A stretch of 64,000 bases of DNA from Curtobacterium sp. MCLR17_036 (GCF_003234445.2 NZ_CP126269.1:124001-188000); one strand, 5' to 3'. Shown: positions 23,132 through 33,313, numbered from the stretch's first letter. Program-made: numbers and translations. Notes: generated by a model from the sequence alone, not told the origin.

Positions 23132-26125
23132 ATGACGATCGCAGCGACGGACGAACTGATCTCGGTGTACATCCCGGAGATCACCGAGTCGACCAGGGCG
23201 GCCCGGGTCGGTGAGCGCCTGGCTGAGCTGATGGAGAGTCGGGACGGAAATGCCGGTACCGATCGGGATGCGGCTCGGAGAGGGCTCGCGCCCGCATTCC
23301 GAGAAAAGCGTCTCGACATTGTCGCCGACGAACGCGACCTCTACTTCTCGACATTCATCGAGGCCGTCGTCGACGTCTGGGCGCCGAACGGGGGAATCCC
23401 TGTCCTCCCGGAATCGGTGCGGTCGGAACTCGTCGCTCGACAGCGAAGTCTGGCGTTCAGTGCGCTGCTCCGGTCGTTGCTCGACGAGTTGCACCACCGC
23501 CGCGATGCCGGGTTCCTCTCCGCGGCGACGTCGGAAGCCCGCTTCGACGAGTTCTCGGCCTGGATCACCTCCGAAGCAGGCGTGACCGTCTTCGCGAACC
23601 GTCACGACGGCGCTCTCGCAGCTGCGCACCGCGCGGTCACCAGCGCGGGGCGGGTAGCCGAGGAAGCGTTCCGCCGGATCGAAGCCGACCGCGGAGCGCT
23701 GGCTCGGGAGTTCCCTGGTCTGGACCCGGAATCGCCCGTCCGCCTGCTCGGCATCGGCGGAGGCGACACGCATCGAGGGGGTCGGTCCGTCGGTGTGGTC
23801 GAGTTCGTCGACGGACAGCGCGTCGTGTACAAGCCGCGCAGCGTCGGTACGGACACCGCGTGGAACGGCTTGTTGGGGGACCTCCGCAACCTCGGAGTCG
23901 CCGATCTCCGTCCCCTGCGGTGCCTCGATCGTGGCCGGTACGGCTACACGGAGTTCGTACAGGCCGACCCGCCAGGGGCACCGGACGTCGCGTACCTCGA
24001 CGACATCGGGACCCTCACCGCTGTGTTGCACCTGGCGAACGGGTCGGACATGCACCACGAGAACGTGATCACGTCGGGCGGTCGAGCGGTCGTGGTCGAC
24101 ACGGAGACGGTCCTCACTCCGCGACCGGTGGTCGCGGAGTCGTACGACGACGGCGCCGCGTCGAAGGTCGCGAAGACGCGCATCACCGACTCCGTCCTCG
24201 GGATCGGCATCCTGCCGAACCTGGTGAAGGTCCCCGGACGCGAACAAGCGCTCGACATCGGCGCGGTCGGGTACGCGCCCGGCCAGACGGGCCCGTACCG
24301 GAGCCTCCTCCTCGTCGATGCCGGACGTGACGACATGCGGACGACCCTCGCGCACGCGTCGACCACAGTCGCCAGCGCCAACCCCGTCCTCGACCGAGAC
24401 GGTGACGTCCGTGCGGTGCGAGAGCCGATCCGCGATGCCTTCCGCCGTACCCTCGAGCGCGCGGCCGCCCGTCGAGCCGACGTGCAGCGCGCCTTCGTCG
24501 AACGGTTCGAGGGCACCGAGGTCCGCTACGTGCACGCCCCCACGATGTTCTACGCGCAGCTCCTCCGGATGGCCACCCACCCTGACCTCCTCGAGGACGA
24601 GCGCGCTCGTGCCGCGGTCATGTACCGGGTCGCGCTCCGGGAAGGCGCCGCGGCAACGAGCCTGGCCGACCTCGAGTTCGCGGAGCTCCTGGACGGCGAC
24701 GTCCCCTACTTCTGGTGCGACGCAGACGGCCGGGACCTCCACAACGCGAAGGGCGCTCCGGTCCCGTCGTTCTTCGTGGAGAGTCCCCTGGAGCGCGTCC
24801 GGCAGCGGATCGCAGGACTCGAGCTGGACGCGATCGAGGAACAGAGCACACTGTTGGACCTCGCGTTCGTGAACCGCCTGCCCCGCGAGGCCGAGCGCAC
24901 CGTGCTGGCCACGGGCACTCGGCACGACGCCGCGCGACCGAACCGTCGACGAGGGCGCGAGGCGTCGGCGAGAGCGCACCGTGCCGCGAGCAGGATCGCC
25001 GACTCGGTCGTCTCCAGTCCCGATCCCGCTCACCCGGCCACCTGGATCGGTCCGCAGGTGACGACGTCCGACCAGGCGCAGTGGCTGCCCGGCACCCTCG
25101 GGTACGACCTGTACGGCGGGAGCACCGGTGTCGCCCTCTTCCTCGCCGCCTCGGCAGCGGTGAACGGCGACGAGCGGGTCGCGGCAGTCGCCGAGCGGGT
25201 CTTCGCGCCGATCGAACGGCAGCTCGTCGATCGTCAGGTGGACCCGACAGCGGTGTCCGGCGGCGGCATGACCGGCATGGGGGGCACGGTCTGGGCGCTG
25301 TCCCGTTCGAGACGGCTCCTCGCCGGCACCGGGCTGCGACCCGAACGGCAGGACCCGGGCGCGGACGGCGTCCTGCTGCAGCGCCTGGCCGAGTCGGTGC
25401 AGACCGACACGTCCGCCGACTTCACGAGCGGACTCGCCGGGACACTCGCGGCCGCGCTCGACATCGAGGGGGGCTCGCAGTCACCCTCCACGGACGTCAT
25501 CGCTGAACGGCTCTGCTCGGTGCTCCGGATCCCGGCGGACGGTCGCCCTCGCTACACCGGCTACGCGCACGGGACGGCAGGGATCCTGCGACCCCTGCTC
25601 GCTTGGGCGGACTCGCGCGACGACGAGCGAGCCCGGGACCTCGGCGGCCGACTGCTCGCGGAACTGGTCTCCGCCCGGCACGACGACGGTGAGTACCCGC
25701 GTCAGTTCGACGGCGACCCCGCAGAGCGATCGTGGGCGTGGTGTCACGGGGCTCCGGGGATCCTGCTCGGGCTGCTCGGAGCGCGCGCGTCCCTGCCGGA
25801 GCACGTGCCGGACTCACTCCTCCGCCCCCTCGTCACCAGCAGCGTGGAGCGAGCGCTCGGGAACAACCCGACGCTCTGCCACGGGGACGCCGGGACCCTC
25901 GACATCCTCGCCGAGGCGGCAGAGGTGCTCGGGGACGACGTGCTGGCGAGCACCGTCGACGACGCGTTCGCGACCCTCCTCGACGACGGACTCCTCGTCG
26001 GACGACGGCGCGACTCGAAGTACGACCACACCGACAGCCTCATGGTGGGGACCGCCGGCATCGGTTGGACGCTGCTGCGCCATGCAGCCGACCGCCACCT
26101 GCCGAGCGTGCTCTCCCTCAGTTGA
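23132..26125 (+). CDS. lanM1: Class II lanthipeptide synthetase LanM1 (for the alpha peptide)
   Basis: 997 residues from ATG 23132 after GAGGGGG; an in-frame GTG at 23072 would run through the hairpin. The N-terminal two thirds is the kinase-like dehydratase, with K234 in VVYKPRS and D306-M-H308-H-E-N followed by V-V-V-D-T-E-T, which phosphorylates and eliminates Ser/Thr. The C-terminal cyclase is LanC-like: H813 in YAHGTAG, zinc ligands C871 (WCHG) and C916-H917 (LCHG). It makes the thioether rings of the alpha precursor encoded just upstream. Length and domain order are normal for LanM. Confidence 0.95.
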   Translation: MTIAATDELISVYIPEITESTRAARVGERLAELMESRDGNAGTDRDAARRGLAPAFREKRLDIVADERDLYFSTFIEAVVDVWAPNGGIPVLPESVRSELVARQRSLAFSALLRSLLDELHHRRDAGFLSAATSEARFDEFSAWITSEAGVTVFANRHDGALAAAHRAVTSAGRVAEEAFRRIEADRGALAREFPGLDPESPVRLLGIGGGDTHRGGRSVGVVEFVDGQRVVYKPRSVGTDTAWNGLLGDLRNLGVADLRPLRCLDRGRYGYTEFVQADPPGAPDVAYLDDIGTLTAVLHLANGSDMHHENVITSGGRAVVVDTETVLTPRPVVAESYDDGAASKVAKTRITDSVLGIGILPNLVKVPGREQALDIGAVGYAPGQTGPYRSLLLVDAGRDDMRTTLAHASTTVASANPVLDRDGDVRAVREPIRDAFRRTLERAAARRADVQRAFVERFEGTEVRYVHAPTMFYAQLLRMATHPDLLEDERARAAVMYRVALREGAAATSLADLEFAELLDGDVPYFWCDADGRDLHNAKGAPVPSFFVESPLERVRQRIAGLELDAIEEQSTLLDLAFVNRLPREAERTVLATGTRHDAARPNRRRGREASARAHRAASRIADSVVSSPDPAHPATWIGPQVTTSDQAQWLPGTLGYDLYGGSTGVALFLAASAAVNGDERVAAVAERVFAPIERQLVDRQVDPTAVSGGGMTGMGGTVWALSRSRRLLAGTGLRPERQDPGADGVLLQRLAESVQTDTSADFTSGLAGTLAAALDIEGGSQSPSTDVIAERLCSVLRIPADGRPRYTGYAHGTAGILRPLLAWADSRDDERARDLGGRLLAELVSARHDDGEYPRQFDGDPAERSWAWCHGAPGILLGLLGARASLPEHVPDSLLRPLVTSSVERALGNNPTLCHGDAGTLDILAEAAEVLGDDVLASTVDDAFATLLDDGLLVGRRRDSKYDHTDSLMVGTAGIGWTLLRHAADRHLPSVLSLS

Positions 26126-26237
26126 GGCGGCTCCGAACGTCCCCGCCCGCGGGGTAGCAGACGCTCGCGACGATCTCCGTCGCGAGCCGGGCAGCACCGT
26201 CCGGTGCCGCCCTGACAACAACGACAGGAGAACGATC

Positions 26238-26441
26238 ATGACCATCTCGAACCTCCGTTCCGCCGACCGCAGCACCGGCTACGTCGCCGAGGACGAGCTC
26301 GTCCTGCTCGCCGACGACGGCGTCGACGCAGGCGTCGCAGGGACGACGACCGTGCCCTGCGGTGTCGCAGGCACGATCATCGCCGCCAGCGCCGCCCTCC
26401 CCGGTTTCTGCCCGACGGGAGCCTGCACCTCGAAGTGCTGA
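26238..26441 (+). CDS. lanA2: Lantibiotic beta-peptide precursor (two-component class II)
   Basis: 67 residues from ATG 26238 with AGGAG 7 bp upstream. The acidic leader contains AEDELVLLADDGVDAG. The core, from TTTVPC to the C-terminus, ends F-C-P-T-G-A-C-T-S-K-C. This matches beta peptides of haloduracin, lichenicidin and lacticin 3147, whose cores begin T-T and end C-P-T-T-K-C-T-x-x-C. Cysteines are C41, C58, C63 and C67; T36-T38, T46, S51, T60, T64 and S65 can be dehydrated. Cleavage likely after G35 (V-A-G) or G32 (D-A-G). The beta partner would form pores after the alpha peptide binds lipid II. Confidence 0.93.
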   Translation: MTISNLRSADRSTGYVAEDELVLLADDGVDAGVAGTTTVPCGVAGTIIAASAALPGFCPTGACTSKC

Positions 26442-26446
26442 GCAGT

Positions 26447-26477
26447 CGGCGGGGTGTCGCTCCACGGCACCCCGCCG
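26447..26477 (+). terminator. Hairpin between lanA2 and lanM2 (attenuator)
   Basis: A perfect 10-bp stem (CGGCGGGGTG 26447-26456, CACCCCGCCG 26468-26477) with an 11-nt loop, starting 5 bp after the lanA2 stop. It parallels the palindrome after lanA1, so both precursors are followed by a strong structure before their LanM gene. Confidence 0.75.
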
Positions 26478-26596
26478 CGCTCGCTCCGCCGCGCCCGTGC
26501 GTCACCTGGACGGTCGAGCGCTGCAATCCGTCACCGGGAAGCCACCGCGACCCGGTTCGGACACCACACCCGACCGACCCCTTCCCGGAGCAGCTC

Positions 26597-29344
26597 ATGA
26601 CGGTCCTCCTGATCCCCGTGACCCACGTCGACGACCCGGATGTCGACCGGATGGTCGACGAAGTCGTCTCCGCCGGAGCAGACCGGTTCGGAGAGTTCCA
26701 CCGCCGCCGCCTCCGTGCCGTGGGGGCCCAGCTCCTGGTCGGGTTGCGCGCTTCAGGCGCCGACATCGATGTCAGATCGGTCCTCGAGGGACTGCTCGCC
26801 GACATCGCTCGCGACCTCGACGGGATAGCGGTACGCACCTTGATCACGGAGTTCCGCGAGCACGGAGGCACCTTCTCGGACTTCGCCGCCTCGCTCAAGC
26901 AGACGTCGGCGGTCCGAGCGGTGGAAGAGCGCGCACCGGAACTCGCGCGACTGCTCGACCTCACGGTCGAACGCGACGTCCGCGCCGCGCTCGAGGTGGT
27001 CGACGCCGTTCGTCAGGACCAGGACGCGTTGCGGGGACTGGGTGTGGTCGGCTCCGTGCGGTCCATCCGCTTCGGGAGCGCGGACAAGCATGCCGGAGGC
27101 CGGTCCGTGAGCATCGTCACCGACACCTCGGGCAATCGCGTCGTCCACAAGCCGGCCGTCGCCGACCAGGACCGGCTCCTCCGCGGTGTCCTCGAGCTGG
27201 CAGATCCGGACGGTGTCGTCTTCGGACCCGTCGTCGCACCCGCGACTCTGCACCGGACGGGACGCCCGCACACCTGGCAGCGATTCGTGTCCCACGACGA
27301 CCTGCCGGACCCGGATGCTGTCGATCGGTGGTTCACCCGCTACGGAGCGCTCGTCAGCCTCGCGCACGCGCTGGGGAGCACCGACCTCCACTTCGAGAAC
27401 CTGATCGCGACTGCCGACGGCCCGGTGGTCGTCGACGTCGAGACCGTGTCGAGCATGCTCGCCCCGGCAGCAACCGACGTATCCGCGCACGAGGCGCTCC
27501 GCGACCACATCGACCGGTCGGTACTGCACTCCATGCTCCTGCCGACGCGGTTCGCCGGTTCGCGTCTGGGCTCGGACATCTCCGGTCTGCGCAGCGCTGC
27601 GACGGCGCGGACCGCGATGACCGGTTTCGACGTCGTCGACGCCGGCACGGACCACATCCGCTTCGACGACACCACCAGCTCCGTCCCGCTCGCTGCGAAC
27701 CGCGTCACCTCCCAGGGTCGTGAGGTCGACGCTCGTGACCACACGGCGGCGATCCAGCGAGGGTACCGCCGCGGTCGCGCCGCACTCGTCGCTGCAGCGC
27801 CGGCGATCGCCGCGGCGTTGGAGGACCTCGTGCCGTCGACGGTGCGACAGGTCTTGCGACCGACGTACGTGTACGTGCGGTTCCTCGAGGCGTCGACGCA
27901 CCCGAACTACCTCCGCGGAACCGACCAGCGACGCGCGCTCTTCGAGCGGCTTCCGGTCCGCTTCCGGTCCGCCACCGACACGGCCGCACCGGAACTCCAC
28001 CGCGCCGAGGTCGACGCCTTGGTCGACCTCGACGTCCCCGCCTTCGACATCGAGGCGCGATCCACGGGCATGCAGGTCCGCGGAACCGGTCGACGGGTGA
28101 GCGGTGCGGCCTGGACGGACCTCGTGTCGACGGTGCAGGAGTGGTTCGACGGGTTCCTGTCCGCCGACCCGGACGACGCCGTGCGGCTCATCGAGCTCGC
28201 ACTGGTCTCGGCGGCCGACGACGTCTGGGACGTCCCGACGGCCCCTCCGCGGGGTGAGCCGTCGCTCGTGCCGCCGGCGACGATCTGCTCGTCGGACGGG
28301 CGCACCGCGACGAGGTTGACCGTGACGGCCCTGGGTGACGGTCTGCGTCTGACGCCGATCGGTCTCAGCCTGTTCGAGGGTGGAGGAGAGTTGCTCGTCG
28401 AAGCAGCGACGGCGCCGGGTGAGGAGATCGATGCACTCGTCGGCGGGGCCGTGGTCCACGTCCTGCCGGATCCCGACGTCATCGAGCCCTGGCACCTGTC
28501 GGTCTACACGGGGATCCTCGCCGACACCGTGACGCTCATCGAACTCCAGCAGCGGGGCAGACGGGTGCCGTCGGTGCCCGTGCTCCCTGCGTCGCTGGCA
28601 CCCGAGGCCCTGCGGTCGGCCTCCCCACCGGACCTCGACCACCTCAACGGCCTGGGCGGGTACCTCCGTGCGCTGCGTGTCCACGCCGACCACGTCGACG
28701 GACTCGACCGGGACGCGCTCGGACGTGTCCTGTCCGATCGGCTCGCGGCTTGGGGGTCGTCGTTGCTCGAGCACCCCGAGGGCGACGTCGGCCTCGCCCA
28801 CGGCATCGCGGGACGGATCCTCGCCGTGGCGGACGCGGCGGTCCTGGCGGGGTGGCCGCACGGGACTCGGGCCCGTGTCGAGGCCCTGGTCTCCTCCTGG
28901 CGCGAGGTCGTGCTGGACGGCTCCGCCATGCGTGATCGTCGTACTCGTCGAGCGTGGTGCAAGGGCGTGGCCGGCACGGCGTTCGCCCACGAACAGGTGC
29001 TGCGCAGTCTCGACCGCGACCGCGACGCGATCGTGGCGGAACTCGGACCGGAACTGGAGCTGCTCCGGTCGGTCTCTCCGACCGTCGCGGGTGAGGACGT
29101 CGACGTCAGTCTCTGCCACGGTGTCGCGGGGACGGCGGCGGTGCTCGCCGGGTTGGGGGAGCGCCTCGCCCTCCCCGACCTCACGGACCACGCTGACCGC
29201 CTCGTCCGTGCGGCACGGTCCGGGGTCCCCCGATCGGGACTGCTCGGCGCACCCCGGCTGGACTCCTTCTTCCTCGGTGCAGCAGGGTGGCGCGCTGTGC
29301 GGGACGGGCTCCCGCTCCCGGCGCTGCTGGGAGGGACGCGATGA
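26597..29344 (+). CDS. lanM2: Class II lanthipeptide synthetase LanM2 (for the beta peptide)
   Basis: 915 residues from ATG 26597 (MTVLLIPVTH); upstream in-frame codons to 26435 cross the hairpin and are not protein-like. Dehydratase domain: VVHKPAVADQD, then GSTDLHFENLIATADGPVVV with D-V-E-T-V. Cyclase domain: H735 in LAHGIAG, C788 in AWCKGVAGTAF, C840-H841 in SLCHGVAG. It is only distantly similar to LanM1, as expected when each enzyme serves one precursor. Its stop overlaps the lanT start (ATGA). Confidence 0.95.
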   Translation: MTVLLIPVTHVDDPDVDRMVDEVVSAGADRFGEFHRRRLRAVGAQLLVGLRASGADIDVRSVLEGLLADIARDLDGIAVRTLITEFREHGGTFSDFAASLKQTSAVRAVEERAPELARLLDLTVERDVRAALEVVDAVRQDQDALRGLGVVGSVRSIRFGSADKHAGGRSVSIVTDTSGNRVVHKPAVADQDRLLRGVLELADPDGVVFGPVVAPATLHRTGRPHTWQRFVSHDDLPDPDAVDRWFTRYGALVSLAHALGSTDLHFENLIATADGPVVVDVETVSSMLAPAATDVSAHEALRDHIDRSVLHSMLLPTRFAGSRLGSDISGLRSAATARTAMTGFDVVDAGTDHIRFDDTTSSVPLAANRVTSQGREVDARDHTAAIQRGYRRGRAALVAAAPAIAAALEDLVPSTVRQVLRPTYVYVRFLEASTHPNYLRGTDQRRALFERLPVRFRSATDTAAPELHRAEVDALVDLDVPAFDIEARSTGMQVRGTGRRVSGAAWTDLVSTVQEWFDGFLSADPDDAVRLIELALVSAADDVWDVPTAPPRGEPSLVPPATICSSDGRTATRLTVTALGDGLRLTPIGLSLFEGGGELLVEAATAPGEEIDALVGGAVVHVLPDPDVIEPWHLSVYTGILADTVTLIELQQRGRRVPSVPVLPASLAPEALRSASPPDLDHLNGLGGYLRALRVHADHVDGLDRDALGRVLSDRLAAWGSSLLEHPEGDVGLAHGIAGRILAVADAAVLAGWPHGTRARVEALVSSWREVVLDGSAMRDRRTRRAWCKGVAGTAFAHEQVLRSLDRDRDAIVAELGPELELLRSVSPTVAGEDVDVSLCHGVAGTAAVLAGLGERLALPDLTDHADRLVRAARSGVPRSGLLGAPRLDSFFLGAAGWRAVRDGLPLPALLGGTR

Positions 29345-31488
29345 AGGCCGCGGTTCGGGTGCGCGTGGTGCAGCAGTTCACCCAGTCCGAGTGCGGGTTG
29401 TGCTGCAGTGCCATGGTCCTCTCCGCGTACGGAGCGAACGGCACGGTGGCGGCTCTCCGGCGTGAGTACGAGACGGGTCGGGACGGTCTCGGGCTGCGCG
29501 ACGTGGTCGTCCTGCTCCGTCGGCAGGGGATGGAGGTCCGGCCCTACCGCGCGAGCATCGCTGCAGCGCGGCAGCTGGACGGTCCGTTGATCGCCTACTG
29601 GGACGACAGCCACCTGGTCGTCGTGGAGCGGATCCGGAAGGACGACGTCGACATCGTCGACCCGGCCACGGGACGCAGACGGATCCCGATGTCGGAGTTC
29701 CTCGAGCACTACTCCGGCGTGGTGATCCACGCCGTGCCCGCCGAGGACTGGGTGCAACGCCGTCCGCGCGAACGGAGCGTCTGGGCCTCGTTCCTCCGCC
29801 AGACCTCGGGTCTGCGGAACCCGATCAGCGTCGCGGGTGCGCTCAGCCTCGTGCTCTACCTCGCCGTGCTCGGGGTCCCGCTCGCCACGGAGTACGCCGT
29901 GAACGAGTACGGCTCCTTCGTCGGCGACAGCCCGGCGCTCCTGATCGCGCTCGTGCTGGCCCTGTCGATGCTCAGCTACTACGCGGTGTCCGCGCTGCGG
30001 AACCGGGTGATCGCCCGCATCGTCAGCGGACTCGGCTCGGTGATGATGACGACCACCTTCGGTCGTCTGCTCGAGCTGCCCTTCAAGTACTTCGCGAACC
30101 GTTCGTCCGGTGAGCTCATGTACCGCCTCGCGAGCGTGACGTCGGTCCGCGACATGATCAGCGGACAGCTCACGATGGTCGTGCTCGACCTCGGTACGTT
30201 GTTCGCGGTCTTCACCTACCTGTTCCTCCGCTCCGCCGTGCTCGGATCCGTTGCCCTCGGACTCCTCGGCGTCATGGTGGCCGTGGCCGTCATCGGGTAC
30301 CGGCCGAGTCGCACGGTGATCGACGACGAGATCGCGGAGACGACGCGAGCGTCGTCGATGCAACTCGAAGCGCTGTCGTCCATCGAGACGTTGAAGGTCT
30401 CGGGCATGACCGGGCGGTTCCTCGAGGAATGGCGGACGGTCTACGCACGCGCGGTCGGGCACACCGCTCGACGGATCGTCGTGCAGGGACGGATCTCGAG
30501 CGCGACCAGCGCTCTGCAGATGTTCGGTCCGCTGGTCGTGCTGCTGGTGGGACTCGGACTCGTACGGACGGGTGACCTCGGCCTCGGAGCGGCAGTGGCG
30601 TCGCAAGCGCTCGCCGCGACGGCGCTCGGCACGGTCCTCAGCCTGTCGTCCTCGTTCTCCCAGTTCGTCCTCGCGAACGCGCAGGTCTCCAGGCTGGGAG
30701 ACATCGTCAACCAGCCCGAGGACGAACCGGTCTTCGGTGAGGACGACGTCGACCTCGACGGGTCCATCGACGTGTCGGCCGTGCACTTCACCTACCCCGG
30801 GGCCACCCGCCCCGTGCTCCGCGACATCGACGTCACCGTCCGCGCCGGAGAACGGGTCGCGATCGTCGGGAGCACGGGGTCGGGGAAGAGCACGCTCGGC
30901 AAGTTGTTGCTCGGGTTGCACCCGGTCTCCGAGGGTTCGATCGCGTTCTCGGGTCGGCGGCTGGACGAGATGACTCCCGACTCGCTGTACCGCGCCGTCG
31001 GGCACGTGCCGCAGGACGTCGTGCTGAGCAACCGCTCCATCGCGGAGAACATCGACTTCACGGGTGGGGTGCCCGACATGCCGCTGGTCCACGCCGCGGC
31101 GGGTCTGGCATCGCTCACCGCCGACGTCGAACGGATGCCCCTCGGCTTCCACACCCAGGTCCGTGAGATGGGCGGGAGCCTCTCCGGGGGGCAGCGGCAG
31201 CGGATCGCCCTCGCACGCGCGCTGGCACGCCGGCCCAAGGTGCTCGTCCTCGACGAGGCCACCAGTGCGCTGGACGCGGTGACGGAGGCTGCGATCGCCA
31301 ACTCGCTCCGCGAGATGCGGTGCACCCAGGTCGTGATCGCTCATCGGCTGTCGACGATCATGGCCGCCGACCAGATCCTGGTCATGCAGGACGGCCGGAT
31401 CGTGCAGCGGGGCACACATCCCCAGTTGCTGGCGGTCGACGGCGTCTACCGCGACCTGGTCCGAGCGCAGATGGAAGTCGTCGAGTGA
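29341..31488 (+). CDS. lanT: LanT: C39 peptidase-containing ABC exporter
   Basis: 715 residues. An N-terminal C39 cysteine peptidase has Cys18 in QSECGLCC, His91 in DDSHLVVV and Asp107 in DIVDPATG. A six-helix exporter domain (about 160-430) follows. The ATPase domain has Walker A GSTGSGKST, signature LSGGQRQRIALA and Walker B VLVLDEATSALD. It cuts the leader after a double-glycine-type site and exports the mature peptides. One transporter serves both precursors, as in other two-peptide systems. ATG 29341 overlaps the lanM2 stop. Confidence 0.96.
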   Translation: MKAAVRVRVVQQFTQSECGLCCSAMVLSAYGANGTVAALRREYETGRDGLGLRDVVVLLRRQGMEVRPYRASIAAARQLDGPLIAYWDDSHLVVVERIRKDDVDIVDPATGRRRIPMSEFLEHYSGVVIHAVPAEDWVQRRPRERSVWASFLRQTSGLRNPISVAGALSLVLYLAVLGVPLATEYAVNEYGSFVGDSPALLIALVLALSMLSYYAVSALRNRVIARIVSGLGSVMMTTTFGRLLELPFKYFANRSSGELMYRLASVTSVRDMISGQLTMVVLDLGTLFAVFTYLFLRSAVLGSVALGLLGVMVAVAVIGYRPSRTVIDDEIAETTRASSMQLEALSSIETLKVSGMTGRFLEEWRTVYARAVGHTARRIVVQGRISSATSALQMFGPLVVLLVGLGLVRTGDLGLGAAVASQALAATALGTVLSLSSSFSQFVLANAQVSRLGDIVNQPEDEPVFGEDDVDLDGSIDVSAVHFTYPGATRPVLRDIDVTVRAGERVAIVGSTGSGKSTLGKLLLGLHPVSEGSIAFSGRRLDEMTPDSLYRAVGHVPQDVVLSNRSIAENIDFTGGVPDMPLVHAAAGLASLTADVERMPLGFHTQVREMGGSLSGGQRQRIALARALARRPKVLVLDEATSALDAVTEAAIANSLREMRCTQVVIAHRLSTIMAADQILVMQDGRIVQRGTHPQLLAVDGVYRDLVRAQMEVVE

Positions 31489-31566
31489 CCCTCGTTCGGG
31501 GGGTCTGCTACCGTGAGGTGGAACGAGTCGGGGACCTCGTCGCCGGCAGGGGAAGGGGCCGAACAC

Positions 31567-32514
31567 ATGCCTGATCGCAGCGTCCTGGGCAGGACCGACC
31601 ACGACGGGGTGGTCGTCGACGTCGACGGTCTCTCCCGCAGGTTCGGTGACCGTGAGGTGGTGTCCGACGTGTCGTTCTCCGTCCGTCCCGGACGGGTCAC
31701 CGGGTTCCTCGGCCCGAACGGAGCAGGGAAGACGACCACCTTGCGCATGATGCTCGACCTGCTGGAACCGACCGCGGGACGTGCCACGTTCGACGGCGTG
31801 CGGTACCGCGACCTCGCCCGTCCGAGCACCGTTGTCGGAGCCTCGCTGGAGAGCAGCGCCGTTGCGCGCGGGCGACGTGGGAGATCGCACCTGCTCGCGT
31901 ACGCCGCGCCCGCGCATGCTGCTCGGACCCGGGTCGAGGAGCTCCTCGACGTCGTCGGGCTCGCAGAACACGCTCGTCGTCGTGTCGGCGACTACTCGCT
32001 CGGCATGCAGCAGCGACTGGCGCTCGCCACCGCGCTCCTCGGCGACCCGGACGTCCTCGTCCTCGACGAGCCAGCCAACGGCCTGGACCCGAGCGGCGTC
32101 TACTGGCTCCGGACGTTCCTCCGCGACTTCGCCGCCTCGGGTCGGACGGTGCTCCTGTCGAGCCACATGCTCGCGGAGATGGAGTTGATCGCGGACGACG
32201 TCGTCCTGATCGACCGGGGTCGGACCGTCTTCACCGGCTGCCTCTCGGACCTCCTCGACGAGGACACGACGGTCGTGACGCCGTACGGGCCCGATGCGCA
32301 CCGCCTCCTCGAAGCCGAGTTGTCGAGGCGCTTCCCGGTCGAGGCGATCGCGGGGACACGGTTGCTCGTCTCGGCGCCGGTCGCCTCGGTCTCGCCGGTG
32401 GTCGACGACCTCGTCGCTGCCGACCCGTGGTTGCGTGGCGGGTTCTCGATCGAACGGCTCGGACTCGAAGCGGCGTTCCTCGCACGGGTCGCCCCGGAGG
32501 TGTCGGCCCGATGA
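31567..32514 (+). CDS. lanF: LanF-like ABC transporter ATPase (self-immunity)
   Basis: 315 residues from ATG 31567. It has Walker A FLGPNGAGKTTT, signature DYSLGMQQRLALA, Walker B VLVLDEPANGLDPSG and a C-terminal extension typical of the LanF/BcrA group. With the next gene it would pump the lantibiotic away from the membrane to protect the producer. The gap after lanT is 78 bp with no hairpin, so it is probably the same transcript. The signature Q-Q in place of K-Q is a small departure. Confidence 0.9.
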   Translation: MPDRSVLGRTDHDGVVVDVDGLSRRFGDREVVSDVSFSVRPGRVTGFLGPNGAGKTTTLRMMLDLLEPTAGRATFDGVRYRDLARPSTVVGASLESSAVARGRRGRSHLLAYAAPAHAARTRVEELLDVVGLAEHARRRVGDYSLGMQQRLALATALLGDPDVLVLDEPANGLDPSGVYWLRTFLRDFAASGRTVLLSSHMLAEMELIADDVVLIDRGRTVFTGCLSDLLDEDTTVVTPYGPDAHRLLEAELSRRFPVEAIAGTRLLVSAPVASVSPVVDDLVAADPWLRGGFSIERLGLEAAFLARVAPEVSAR

Positions 32515-33296
32515 GAGCGCAGGTCCAGTCAGAGTTCATCAAGGCCGCGAGTGGTCGGACGTGGTGGGTGATCGGCCTGATCCTGCTGGTGGTCGCGCCG
32601 TCGTTCTCGGCGTTCCTGGTGTTCGCCGTCCACGCTGCGCCGCAGGCACGTCTCGACCTCGACGGGCCTGACGGCGTCGGGGTGCTGTACAACCTGCCGG
32701 CTTCGATCGCCTACGTGCTGCCGCTGATCTTCGGTGTCCTGGTCGTCACGTCCGAGTACCAGTCCCGGACGATCTCGCAGACCTTCCTGGCCGAGCCGCG
32801 TCGACTCGTGGTCTTCGCGGCCAAGCTCGTGGTCGGCTTCGTGTTCTCGGCGGCGCTCGCCGTCTCCGCGATGCTCGTGACTGCGGTGGTCGTGGCCCTC
32901 GCGCTGACCGCCACCGGAACGGACCCTGCCGCCACGACCGATGCGGTGACGTCACGGCTCGCGGGTGCTGTCCTCACGCTGACCCTCTGGGGCCTCATCG
33001 GGGTCGGGGTCGGGGCCCTCGTGCGCAACCAACTGGTCGCCGTGGTGGTCGTCCTCGCGTTCACGCAGTTCGTCGAGCCGATGCTCCGTGTCCTCGCCGG
33101 TTCAGTCGGCTTCACGGACGCCCTGCGGTACCTGCCGGGCTCGGCGAGTGACAGTGCCAGCGGTGGGACGCTGCTCTCCCTCGCGACGGGCGCGTCGTCT
33201 GCCGACCAGACGCTGGGGATCGGCGTCCTCGTCGTGTACGTCGTCATCGCAGTGCTGGCAGGAGCCGTCCGGTTCCGCCGTCCGATCACCGCCTGA
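32511..33296 (+). CDS. lanE: LanE/LanG-like ABC permease (self-immunity)
   Basis: 261 residues from ATG 32511, overlapping the ATPase stop (ATGA). It has six predicted membrane helices and the ABC-2 type opening MRAQVQSEFIKAASGRTWWV. Then come TSEYQSRTISQTFLAEPRR, a motif of bacitracin/lantibiotic-immunity permeases, and a basic end (V-R-F-R-R-P-I-T-A). Only one permease gene is present, so it may work as a homodimer rather than as an E/G pair. Confidence 0.88.
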   Translation: MRAQVQSEFIKAASGRTWWVIGLILLVVAPSFSAFLVFAVHAAPQARLDLDGPDGVGVLYNLPASIAYVLPLIFGVLVVTSEYQSRTISQTFLAEPRRLVVFAAKLVVGFVFSAALAVSAMLVTAVVVALALTATGTDPAATTDAVTSRLAGAVLTLTLWGLIGVGVGALVRNQLVAVVVVLAFTQFVEPMLRVLAGSVGFTDALRYLPGSASDSASGGTLLSLATGASSADQTLGIGVLVVYVVIAVLAGAVRFRRPITA

Positions 33297-33313
33297 AACG
33301 GAAGGACCGTCTC

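Noticed and set aside
28504..32301. 1265-codon open frame on the minus strand
   Set aside because: Antisense to lanM2, lanT and lanF; low complexity, no start signal, a GC-bias shadow.
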